Below the pieces are notes generated by a model. The model was not told the DNA's origin. It saw only the letters and a program-made list of their open reading frames with translations, and did no database searches. Shown in pieces: positions 53,501 through 60,653 of a stretch of DNA of 64,000 nt. A program made the position numbers and the translations under genes. Within the stretch, counting starts at the first letter, position 1; every line of letters begins with the position of its first letter. Source of the DNA: Ancylobacter mangrovi (lineage in GTDB: Bacteria > Pseudomonadota > Alphaproteobacteria > Rhizobiales > Xanthobacteraceae); the NCBI RefSeq assembly GCF_024752355.1, contig NZ_JANTHZ010000001.1, positions 620,001 through 684,000 on the forward strand, written 5' to 3'.

Positions 53501-56500
53501 GCGGGTGCCACCGGCGCGTGGCCGTTGCCGTTCACCGCGGTGGCGGGCGCGGCGGCCGGCGCGGGTGCGACCGAGATCGGAGCCGCTGCGACGGCGGGCG
53601 CGGCGGGCACCGGGCGCAGCACCGGCCGGGCCGGCGCCGGAGCGCGGGCCGGCACCAGCGTCGCCGCCGGGCGACGGACCACCTGGCGGGAGGCCCCGGC
53701 CGGCGCGCCGGCGCCGAGATAGGCCAGCAGCACGCTTTCCTGCGTCGAGAGGAAGCGCTGCATGGTCGCCTGGAACTCGTTCATCACCCCGTTGCCGGCG
53801 ATGAACTCGCCATAGGTCTCGGCCTCGGCGTCGGCCTCGACCTCCTGAAGATGTCGTCGTTCGCCCGTGTCCATCGTGCGGGTTCCCAGGTTGGGCCGGC
53901 GCTCAAACCCGTTGGCGGCGGGCCTGGACGACGGCGGGTTGGCCGGAGGCGGAGAGGCCGGCGCGGCCGGCGGTTCGATGAGCATGGCCGGCGCCTTCGG
54001 GCGGGCGGCGATCTGCTCGACGGTGAGCGGCGGGGCGGGCTCGGCGCCGACGCGGCGCGCGCCCGAGCCGTTGAGCCACCACATGTGCTTCTGCGGCGCC
54101 GGCATGCGGGCCGCTGGCGCAAGGCTGCGCGGGTCGAGCCGCTGGCAGTCGCGCCCGGCCCAGAGCCTCGTCAGATCGAGCGCAGCGCCCTCCGCCATCA
54201 GCGCGCCGAGCGCCTGCAGGAAGCCCTGCAACCCGCCCGCATCGTCGTCGATGGCGATGGCGCGGCCGGGCCGCCCGTCGAGGATCTGGCGCACCATGCT
54301 CGCATGCACGGCCTTCGGCCCGACGGTGAGGAACACCCGCGCGCCTGCGGCGTACATGGCCTCGACCTCGGCGACGAACTCGACGCCGCGCACGAGCTGG
54401 TCCGCCAGCACCGCCTTCGCCGCGCCCTCCTCGGCCGGGTAGGTCCCGGCGGTGGAGTTGGCGAAGACCGGCACCGCGGCGGGCGCGAAGGCGACCCCTT
54501 CGAGGAACGCCGCCATGCCCTCGCGCGCGGCGGCGACGAGGGGGGAATGGAACGCCGCGCCCACCACCAGCGGCTGGTTGGAGATGCCGGCAGCGTCCAG
54601 CTTCTCCTGCGCCGCCGCCACCGCCGCGCGGGTGCCGGAGAGGATGGTCTGGCGCGGGGCGTTGTGGTTCGCCACCACGAGATCGGCGATGCCGGCGACC
54701 GCCGCCTCGACGGCGGCCCGGTCCGCGCGCATCGCCGCTATCATCGTGCCGAGGTCGCCGCCATTGGCCTGCGCCACCATGGCGCGCCCGCGCGCCGCCG
54801 AGATGCGCAGCATGTCGTCGAGCCCGTAGACACCGGCCGCGTGCAGCGCCACCAGCTCGCCATAGGAATGGCCGGCCGCCATGTCGGGCGCGAGGCCGAA
54901 GGCGGCCAGCACCTCGATCAGCCCGCCTTCCACCGCGCCGAGCGCGGGCTGGGCAACATCGGTGCGCGTCAGCGTGGCGAGCGCCGCCGCCCTCGCCTCC
55001 TCGTCATAGGCGCCGGTGGGATAGATGGCGCGGCTGAGCCGCCCACCCGGCAACCCCGCCTCATCCATCTGCGGCTTCAGCAGCGCGTCGGCGCGCTCCA
55101 TCACCTGCCGCATTTCCGGGAACAGAACCGCGAGCTGGCGCAGCATCTCCGGATATTGCGCGCCCTGGCCGGGGAACACGAAGGCGAGCTGGCCGCCCTC
55201 CGCCAGCAGCGGCGCCTCGCTCACGGCCGCGCCCGGCGGCAGCGGATCGGCCGGGCCTTCGAGATGGCGGGCGAAAGCGGCGACGCGCTCGGCCACCGGC
55301 TCGTCGCGGCCGACCACCAGCGTCGCGCCGAGGGCGCCCCCGGGCGCCGCCTGCGCCAGCGTGAAGGCAAGATCGCGCAGCTCGGGCAGCGCCGGCAGGG
55401 CCGCCAGCATGCCGGCAGTGGCGCGCACCGCCTTCGCCAGCGCAGCGCGGTCCGCCCCGCGCCAGACCAGCAGCTCATGCGGCCAGCGCTTCTGCGCCAC
55501 CGGGCGCACCTGGCCGGGCGCCGGGCCCTGATAGGCTTCCAGCGTGATGTGGAAATTGGTGCCGCCGAAGCCGAAGGCGCTGACCGAGGCGCGGCGCGGC
55601 ACGCCTTCCCCGCTCACCCAGGGGCGCGGCTCGTCGATAAGGAAGAGCGGGCTGTCGGGGTTCGACAGGGTCCTGTTCGGCCGGTCGACATGCCCGTGCG
55701 GGGGCAGCACGCCGTGGTGGACGGCGAGCGTCGCCTTGATCAGCCCGGCGACGCCCGCGGTCGCCTTGGTGTGGCCGATCAGCGTCTTCACCGACCCGAT
55801 CACGCTCTGGCGCGGCGTCGAGCCGGCCTCGCCGAGCAGGCGGGTCACGGTCTCGAGCTCGGCCGCGTCGCCCGCCACCGTGCCGGTGCCGTGGGCCTCG
55901 AACAGGCCGACCGTGACGGGCGAATAGCCGGCCATCTCATAGGCCCGGCGCATGGCGCGGATCTGCCCGTCCGGGTGCGGCGCGGTCATCGACTTGGCGT
56001 GGCCGTCGCTCGACCCGCCGACGCCCTTCAGCACCGCATAGATGGTGTCGCCGTCACGCTCGGCATCGGCGAGGCGCTTCAGCGCCACCATGGCGATGCC
56101 CTCGGAGATGACGATGCCGTCGGCCGAGGAATCGAAGGTGGAGCAGTGCCCGCGCGGGGAGAGCGCCTGCGTCTTGGAGAAGCACAGATAGCCGAACGGG
56201 CCCTGTACCGTGTCGACGCCGCCGGCGATGACGACGTCGCTGCGGCCCGATTCCAGCTCCAGCACGCCCTGGTAGATCGCCGCCAGCGAGGAGGCGCAGG
56301 CCGCGTCCACCGTGTAGTTGACGCCGCCGAGGTCGAAGCGGTTGGCCGAGCGGCCGGCGGCGACGTTGAGCAGGATGCCGGCGAAGCTGTCCTCGGTCCA
56401 GCGCGGCAGGCGCGCGGCGGCGTCCTCGTCGAGCCCGCCGAGGAAGCGCGGCATTTCCGAGCGCACGGCGTATTGCGCGCCGACATCGCCCGCCCCGCCC

Positions 56501-58917
56501 GAGGCGCCGAGGATGAGCGAGCAGCGCTCGCGCGAGGCGTTGAGATGCTCGAAGCCGGCATCGCCGAGGCAGGCGCGCACCACTTCCAGCGTCATGAGCT
56601 GCAAGGGGTCGATGGCCGAGATCGAGTTCGGCGGAATGCCGTAGCGCAGCGGGTCGAACAGCAGGTCGTCGAGGAAACCGCCCCAGCGCGAATAGATCTT
56701 GTCCGGCGCCGAGCGGTCGGGATCGAAATAGATCCGCCAGTCCCAGCGATGGGAGGGGATCTCGGTGATGGCGTTCACCTTGCCGAGGATGTTCTCCCAA
56801 TACTCGGCGACGTTCGCCGCCTTGGGAAAGATGCCGCCGAGGCCGACCACGGCGACGTCCGCCGGGCGCGGGGCCTTGCGCGCCACCGATTGCGCGGCGG
56901 GCATCGCGTCGAGCAGGGCGAGCGCGTCCTCGCACACGGCGCGGTGCACGTCGGCGACGCTCACGACGGCGTCGCGCAGGGTCGCCACCTGCCCGATCAT
57001 GAACATGCCCTCCGCCTTCTGGCGGGTGGCGGGCACCTTTCGGATCCTGCCCTCGGAGCCGGTGCGCTCGGTGCCCTTGGAGGCCACGCGCAGCCGCCCG
57101 AGCGTGAAGGATTCCAGCTCCTCGCGGATATCGTCCGCCGAGCGGCCCTCCAGCTCCATTTCCCTGCGGCGGTTGACGAAGTGCTCGGCGAACGGACTCA
57201 TCGCCGCGCGCGAGGCGTGGCCGGGGCCGGTCTCCAGCGTCACCGTGCGCGCGCAGGTGATCGCCTCCTCCTGGAAGCCCTTCACCACCGCGCCGCTGTC
57301 GACGATCTCCTTCGTGAACAGATAGGCCGAGCCCATCAGCACGCCGACCTTGATGCCGAGCTCGACCAGCGGCGCGGCGATAGCCGAGACGATGGCGGCC
57401 GAGCGCGCGTCGTGGATGCCGCCGGCGAACAGGACGTGAATGCGCGCGGCCTGCTCGGCGTCGCGCACGTTCTCGACCAGCGTCTGAACCATCACGTCCC
57501 ACAGCACGAAGCTGGAAAGCGGGCCGACATGGCCGCCGCATTCGCGGCCCTCGAACACGAAGCGCCGCGCGCCCTGCTCGACGAACATGGTCAGCAGGCG
57601 CGGCGAGGGAACGTGGAGATAGGTGGCGATGCCCTCGGCCTCGAAGCTCTGCGCCTGGTCGGGCCGCCCGCCGGCGATCAGGGCGAAGCGCGGCATATAT
57701 TTGCGCGCCACCTCCATCTGGCCGGCGATCAGCTCGGCCGGGGCGAAGCCGAGCAGGCCCACGCCCCAGGGCTTGCCGTCGAGGCGCTCGGCGGTTTCGG
57801 CCAGCAGCGCGTCGACCTGCTCGGGACGCATCAGCGCCAGCGCCAGCATGGGCAGGCCGCCACCCTCGGCGACCGCCTGGGCGAAGCCCGCCGTGTCGCT
57901 GACGCGGGTCATCGGCCCCTGCACGATCGGATAGTCGGTGCCGTGCGAGCCGGCGACGCCCGCGCCCGGGCCGAAGGGGCGCGCCTTCGCCGCCGCCGCG
58001 CCGCGCCCGGCCGCCTCCGCCATCAGCGCATGGCCGAGGCGGCCCACCGTGGCGTAGCGTCGGGCGAAGCTCTCGGCGAAGGCCACGCCCTGGCCGAGCG
58101 GCATCACCTCTCCCATCGGGTCGTCCCAGCCGAGGCTGCCGAGGATCGCCGTCCCGGCCGCCGCGGCGTCGAGCCCGCCGATCACCTTGCGAAGCTGGCG
58201 CACATGGCGGAAGCCGGGCTTCTCGAACACCCGCCAGCGCGCCTCATCGGGCCCGATCAGCGCCGTCTCCAGCCCCGCGAGGCCGGCCAGGGCTGCGCGC
58301 GCGGGGGCCGTGAGCGGGGATTCCTTCAGGAGCAGGAGCTGGTCGTCCAGCACCACGCCGGCGGCGCCGCCGACCATGGCCGCCGCCGCGCTGTGCAGGC
58401 CAAGCCCGCCGCGCACGAACACCGGCGCCGCCTGCCGCTCCAGCGCCTTCTGCAGCAGGATGAAGCTGGTCTCCTCGCCGACGCGGCCGCCGGCCTCGTG
58501 GCCCTTAACGATCAGCCCGGCATGGCCCGACAGCCTGGCGAGACGCTCGTCCCACTCGATCAGCTCGACCAGCGTGCGCACCCCGATGGCCGACAGGCGG
58601 GCGGGAAGTTCGGGATCGGCGAGCACGGCGGCGGCGTCGACCAGCAGCCATCCCAGCCCGCGCGGCGCATAGGCCTCGACCAGCGCCAGCGCCTGCCCGT
58701 CGACGGCGGCCAGCTTGAGGCCGAACGGCGCGCGCGCATGGGCCGCCAGCCCGGCGAGCGCGGCTTCCGGCAGCGGCCCGACCTCGCCGTTCACCACGCC
58801 CAGGAAGCCGGCCCGCGAGGCGGCGAGCACGATCGACGGATCGCGATGGCCCGCGGGGGCCAGGGCGATGATCTGAACAAGATCGTCCATTCGCGTTGCG
58901 CCCCCGCTCATGTCCAA
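50596..58917 (-). CDS. PUFA-synthase-like megasynthase subunit 1: NMO-NMO-KS-AT-ACP-KR-DH
   Basis: A 2773-residue protein. Residues 10-270 are a degenerate and 300-640 a complete nitronate monooxygenase/PfaD-like FMN barrel (QGPMTRVSD, FEGRECGGHVGPLSSFVLWD, HVLFAGGIHD), likely a built-in enoyl reductase. Ketosynthase about 690-1130 has Cys874 in VDAACASSLAAI and PfaA-like IGHTKATAG. Acyltransferase about 1230-1560 has Ser1351 in GHSYGE. After Pro/Ala-rich linkers, a single carrier domain has its serine near 1862 in LGIDSIKRVEI. Ketoreductase about 2150-2430 has TGGARGIT and Tyr2345 in GQSDYAAAN. Dehydratase about 2490-2773 has His2513 in HRIDGVPVLP and DPALVDVAAQ. Starts 58911 and 58890 are alternatives. 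Standard Pfa systems keep PfaD separate and use several carrier domains. Confidence 0.9.
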   Translation of the reverse strand: MDMSGGATRMDDLVQIIALAPAGHRDPSIVLAASRAGFLGVVNGEVGPLPEAALAGLAAHARAPFGLKLAAVDGQALALVEAYAPRGLGWLLVDAAAVLADPELPARLSAIGVRTLVELIEWDERLARLSGHAGLIVKGHEAGGRVGEETSFILLQKALERQAAPVFVRGGLGLHSAAAAMVGGAAGVVLDDQLLLLKESPLTAPARAALAGLAGLETALIGPDEARWRVFEKPGFRHVRQLRKVIGGLDAAAAGTAILGSLGWDDPMGEVMPLGQGVAFAESFARRYATVGRLGHALMAEAAGRGAAAAKARPFGPGAGVAGSHGTDYPIVQGPMTRVSDTAGFAQAVAEGGGLPMLALALMRPEQVDALLAETAERLDGKPWGVGLLGFAPAELIAGQMEVARKYMPRFALIAGGRPDQAQSFEAEGIATYLHVPSPRLLTMFVEQGARRFVFEGRECGGHVGPLSSFVLWDVMVQTLVENVRDAEQAARIHVLFAGGIHDARSAAIVSAIAAPLVELGIKVGVLMGSAYLFTKEIVDSGAVVKGFQEEAITCARTVTLETGPGHASRAAMSPFAEHFVNRRREMELEGRSADDIREELESFTLGRLRVASKGTERTGSEGRIRKVPATRQKAEGMFMIGQVATLRDAVVSVADVHRAVCEDALALLDAMPAAQSVARKAPRPADVAVVGLGGIFPKAANVAEYWENILGKVNAITEIPSHRWDWRIYFDPDRSAPDKIYSRWGGFLDDLLFDPLRYGIPPNSISAIDPLQLMTLEVVRACLGDAGFEHLNASRERCSLILGASGGAGDVGAQYAVRSEMPRFLGGLDEDAAARLPRWTEDSFAGILLNVAAGRSANRFDLGGVNYTVDAACASSLAAIYQGVLELESGRSDVVIAGGVDTVQGPFGYLCFSKTQALSPRGHCSTFDSSADGIVISEGIAMVALKRLADAERDGDTIYAVLKGVGGSSDGHAKSMTAPHPDGQIRAMRRAYEMAGYSPVTVGLFEAHGTGTVAGDAAELETVTRLLGEAGSTPRQSVIGSVKTLIGHTKATAGVAGLIKATLAVHHGVLPPHGHVDRPNRTLSNPDSPLFLIDEPRPWVSGEGVPRRASVSAFGFGGTNFHITLEAYQGPAPGQVRPVAQKRWPHELLVWRGADRAALAKAVRATAGMLAALPALPELRDLAFTLAQAAPGGALGATLVVGRDEPVAERVAAFARHLEGPADPLPPGAAVSEAPLLAEGGQLAFVFPGQGAQYPEMLRQLAVLFPEMRQVMERADALLKPQMDEAGLPGGRLSRAIYPTGAYDEEARAAALATLTRTDVAQPALGAVEGGLIEVLAAFGLAPDMAAGHSYGELVALHAAGVYGLDDMLRISAARGRAMVAQANGGDLGTMIAAMRADRAAVEAAVAGIADLVVANHNAPRQTILSGTRAAVAAAQEKLDAAGISNQPLVVGAAFHSPLVAAAREGMAAFLEGVAFAPAAVPVFANSTAGTYPAEEGAAKAVLADQLVRGVEFVAEVEAMYAAGARVFLTVGPKAVHASMVRQILDGRPGRAIAIDDDAGGLQGFLQALGALMAEGAALDLTRLWAGRDCQRLDPRSLAPAARMPAPQKHMWWLNGSGARRVGAEPAPPLTVEQIAARPKAPAMLIEPPAAPASPPPANPPSSRPAANGFERRPNLGTRTMDTGERRHLQEVEADAEAETYGEFIAGNGVMNEFQATMQRFLSTQESVLLAYLGAGAPAGASRQVVRRPAATLVPARAPAPARPVLRPVPAAPAVAAAPISVAPAPAAAPATAVNGNGHAPVAPAPAPAPVAAAPVAAAPAPAGGPALMDLLLGLVEERTGYPRDMLGLDQKLEADLGIDSIKRVEIVGALVKSLPSGAVTSTDGLGEKLNACRTLQAMADCLEGAVGGAVAGAARPFDHTGSDAVAPATSARPPRFVVKAHLEDLSVAGTLPPGLYLITDDGRGVASALADRITAAGGTAQVLAPDALPDAAPGAEGPLAGLVHLAPLASPVLPPGEALVAWKGQIAVNEALAHRLLSRFGASLSQGGRVILVSGLGGAFGRGATLGGISLQGGGPGLAKSAQEEWPNALVKAVDLDPALPAATLADALLAELASGGRREVGYPGGRRTIFRTEAAAVEALPARAALGAGAVVLATGGARGITAETLRPLAEPGVTLVLCGRSPLPGPEDPAFREAATPAALRAVLIAQARAAGTVPKPAEMERTMQALLREREIRANLAEFEAAGARVVYRIADVSEAVAAAGLVHGIVEEFGRLDGVLHGAGVIEDRLIVDKDPASWARVVETKAQSALALAAAVDPALLRFFVMFGSVAGRYGNSGQSDYAAANELLNRLGSQLRALWPAEVKVAVLNWGPWLGTRHGPGMVSEETRRKFEAKGVGLVPPEAGALACLDEILRGPLEDVEIVIGEGPWERHEAEMGNLPLPAMPAAPVAAPPVAARPAGPILAPAAAEALTFPFLPLVAGAQIGPGARGGRLLARTLSLPHDLYLEQHRIDGVPVLPAAVALEMAAEACAAVWPGWQVCEVTELRLLAGLKFDEDAPRAIEMQVLGSEHGDASGFGASVELRSPGGRAHYRVSLKITDELPRGEPLGWSLAPAPAPFGAREAYRDMLFHGPCFQAATKLVGLDDSGIVADIRPGPVGDFVAGAQPGAAWLFDPALVDVAAQLAWVWSCVQRDAAALPNRFGRVRRFAGAGAPARMLFAVQPGLGEHQVAADVAVLDAAGAPVFVIEELESTANAALNRLRGYVGEIRV

Positions 58918-59016
58918 CTCAGGTCCCGATGTCGAAACGTCTTCGGTTCGAACGTCTTCGATGGACGCGCGGTGCGCAGGCGGCCTCGCCGGCCGGCCCG
59001 GTGCGTTCCGCGACGC

Positions 59017-59718
59017 TCAGTCGGTCTTGTCCGTCGGCCTGCTGTCGGCGGGAAGTTCGTCGGCCGGCCTGGCGTCGAGCTTGTTGAGCCGCGCTTCCAG
59101 CTTGTGGATCAGCTTCTCGATCTGCTCGCGCGATTCCTTCGGGTCCGCGCCGGGTTTCTCCAGCCGGCGCTCCAGAAGCTTCATCAGGGCCGCACTGCCT
59201 CCGCCCTGCCCGCCGCCGAGGCCCGCGCCGGGCCCCTTGCCACCGCCCCCGTCCTGCTTGCGGGCCAGAACGCGCTTGAGCATCTCGCCGCGCGGCTCGC
59301 CGCCGTCGCCGCCCCGCTCCATCAGGCGCTTGAGGATGGCGGCACGCTTGTCGCCCCCGCCGCCTTCCTTGGCCATGAGGCGCTGGAGAATGGCCGCGCG
59401 GCGATCCCCGCCGCCCACGCCGGCCCCGTCGCCCTTCTTCTTCGCTATCAGGCGCTGAAGGATCGCGGCGCGCTTGTCGCCACCGGCGCCGCCGCCCTCC
59501 TTGTTGGCGAGAAGCCGCTGCAGCATCGCACCGCGCTGCCCGCCGCCGGCCGCGCCGCCCGCACCGGCGCCCCCGGCGAACACGTCCTCGGCCGCGCCCT
59601 GTGCCTTGGGCGCGGTGCGCGCCCGGCCGGCCGCCGCGTCGGCCGCCCCGCCCTCTGCCCGCCGGCGCTTCAGCTCGGCAAGCTTGGCCATCAGCTTGTC
59701 GTCGTTTTCCGCATTCAT
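59017..59718 (-). CDS. Gly-rich helix-repeat protein B (KRAAILQRLM repeats)
   Basis: A 233-residue low-complexity protein. Five or six short amphipathic units are separated by Gly-rich linkers: QRGAMLQRLLANKE, DKRAAILQRLIAKKK, DRRAAILQRLMAKE, DKRAAILKRLMER, PRGEMLKRVLARK and perhaps SAALMKLLERRLEK. A charged C-terminal helix follows (REQIEKLIHKLEARLNKLD), likely coiled coil. No signal or membrane segment. ATG 59718 (MNAENDDKLMAKLAELKRRR) is chosen; an upstream ATG has no support. The unit matches the RGERLRRLM units of the protein at 37810-38460. It lies between the phosphatase-like gene and the megasynthase gene in the same operon. No known family was recognised; a scaffold role is a guess. 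Confidence 0.65.
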   Translation of the reverse strand: MNAENDDKLMAKLAELKRRRAEGGAADAAAGRARTAPKAQGAAEDVFAGGAGAGGAAGGGQRGAMLQRLLANKEGGGAGGDKRAAILQRLIAKKKGDGAGVGGGDRRAAILQRLMAKEGGGGDKRAAILKRLMERGGDGGEPRGEMLKRVLARKQDGGGGKGPGAGLGGGQGGGSAALMKLLERRLEKPGADPKESREQIEKLIHKLEARLNKLDARPADELPADSRPTDKTD

Positions 59719-59801
59719 CACACGCCCCCGTGCGTTTGTCTTTGTCGAACGCGAAAGCTCCAAGCTTTCCGTCAGTATTATACTCCCGTGCACGCCGACC
59801 G

Positions 59802-60635
59802 TCAGGCCGGGCGTAGTCCTTCCACGAACGGAACCTCGAACACCTTCTCGTGCATCACCGGTCCGTGGCCGAAATACCCGCCCTCGCCGAAGGCTTCGCC
59901 ATGGTCGGCCATCACCACGAAGTAGGTGTCCGGCGGGCTTTTCTCGATCAGTGCGCCGAACAGCTCGTCGACATAGTCCACGCAGCGGATCTGCTGCTCG
60001 TGCAGGCCGCGCAGCGCGTCGGCGTCGAAGAAGTCGTCGCCCTGCGTCCCCACGCGCCCGCCCCCGTCCTCGCCCTTGGCGAGCTGCTTGACCGCCCCGT
60101 GCACGCCCGAGATATGCGGCAGCTTGGAGCCGTCGAGCATGTAGGGGTAGTGCGTCTCACCGAGGTTGAGAAAATAGAAATGCGGCTTGTCGGCCGCAAA
60201 TTCGATCTCCTTCACCATGCCGGCGAAATCATTGTGGTTGGGCATCAGCTTGTAGTCCGCGAAATACTTGTTCAACAGCGTGAAGCCATTCAGAACGGGC
60301 ATAGAGACCTTGGCCTTGCAGACATATCCGTGGTCGCCGAGCACCTTCGCGAGTGAAAGCTGCGGGATGAACTTGTTGAAGCCGAGATCCGGGATGTTCA
60401 GCCGGTCGACCCAGCTTGAGAAGTCCTTCTTGTAGACCTCGGAGGCGTAGACGTGCTGCGGCGAGCGGTGCGGCACCAGGCCCATCAGGTAGGAATAATG
60501 GGACGGCGCGGTCCAGGATGCATAGGACCAGCGCTGCTCGATTTCGCCGAGCCGGCGGAAATTCCTCGACCGGGCCTCGACGAAGCTGTCGAAGCGACAG
60601 CTGTCGAGGATCATCACGACGAGATTACGCGGCAT
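59802..60635 (-). CDS. Alkaline-phosphatase-superfamily enzyme, sulfatase-like fold with Thr nucleophile
   Basis: A 277-residue cytoplasmic enzyme. The first metal-site strand is RNLVVMILDSCRFDSF with Asp11; the nucleophile loop is SWTAPSHYSYLMG with Thr42 where arylsulfatases have the formylglycine Cys or Ser of CxPxR; YFVVMADHGEAFGEGGYFGHG supplies the later metal ligands. A threonine nucleophile points to phosphatase or phosphoglycol transferase chemistry rather than sulfate ester hydrolysis. It lacks the usual large C-terminal part, being about half the usual sulfatase length. It lies 18 bases after the TPR gene. A role in tailoring or trimming the product of the locus is inference. Confidence 0.75.
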   Translation of the reverse strand: MPRNLVVMILDSCRFDSFVEARSRNFRRLGEIEQRWSYASWTAPSHYSYLMGLVPHRSPQHVYASEVYKKDFSSWVDRLNIPDLGFNKFIPQLSLAKVLGDHGYVCKAKVSMPVLNGFTLLNKYFADYKLMPNHNDFAGMVKEIEFAADKPHFYFLNLGETHYPYMLDGSKLPHISGVHGAVKQLAKGEDGGGRVGTQGDDFFDADALRGLHEQQIRCVDYVDELFGALIEKSPPDTYFVVMADHGEAFGEGGYFGHGPVMHEKVFEVPFVEGLRPA

Positions 60636-60653
60636 GATACCGGGTCCGATCCG

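Noticed and set aside
45799-58917. Assignment as an enediyne PKS because of the C-terminal PPTase
   Set aside because: Enediyne synthases carry KS-AT-ACP-KR-DH-PPTase on one chain with no PfaD-like barrels; here functions are split, with PfaA-like motifs such as IGHTKATAG and LGIDSIKRVEI, and no enediyne tailoring genes are present.
52810-59925. A very long open frame on the plus strand, antisense to the megasynthase
   Set aside because: It is the mirror of a long GC-rich coding gene; its translation is Arg/Ala/Gly/His-rich without domains, whereas the minus strand encodes clear KS, AT, ACP, KR and DH domains.
59802-60635. Calling this gene an arylsulfatase
   Set aside because: The formylglycine motif (C/S)xPxR is missing; Thr42 occupies the position.
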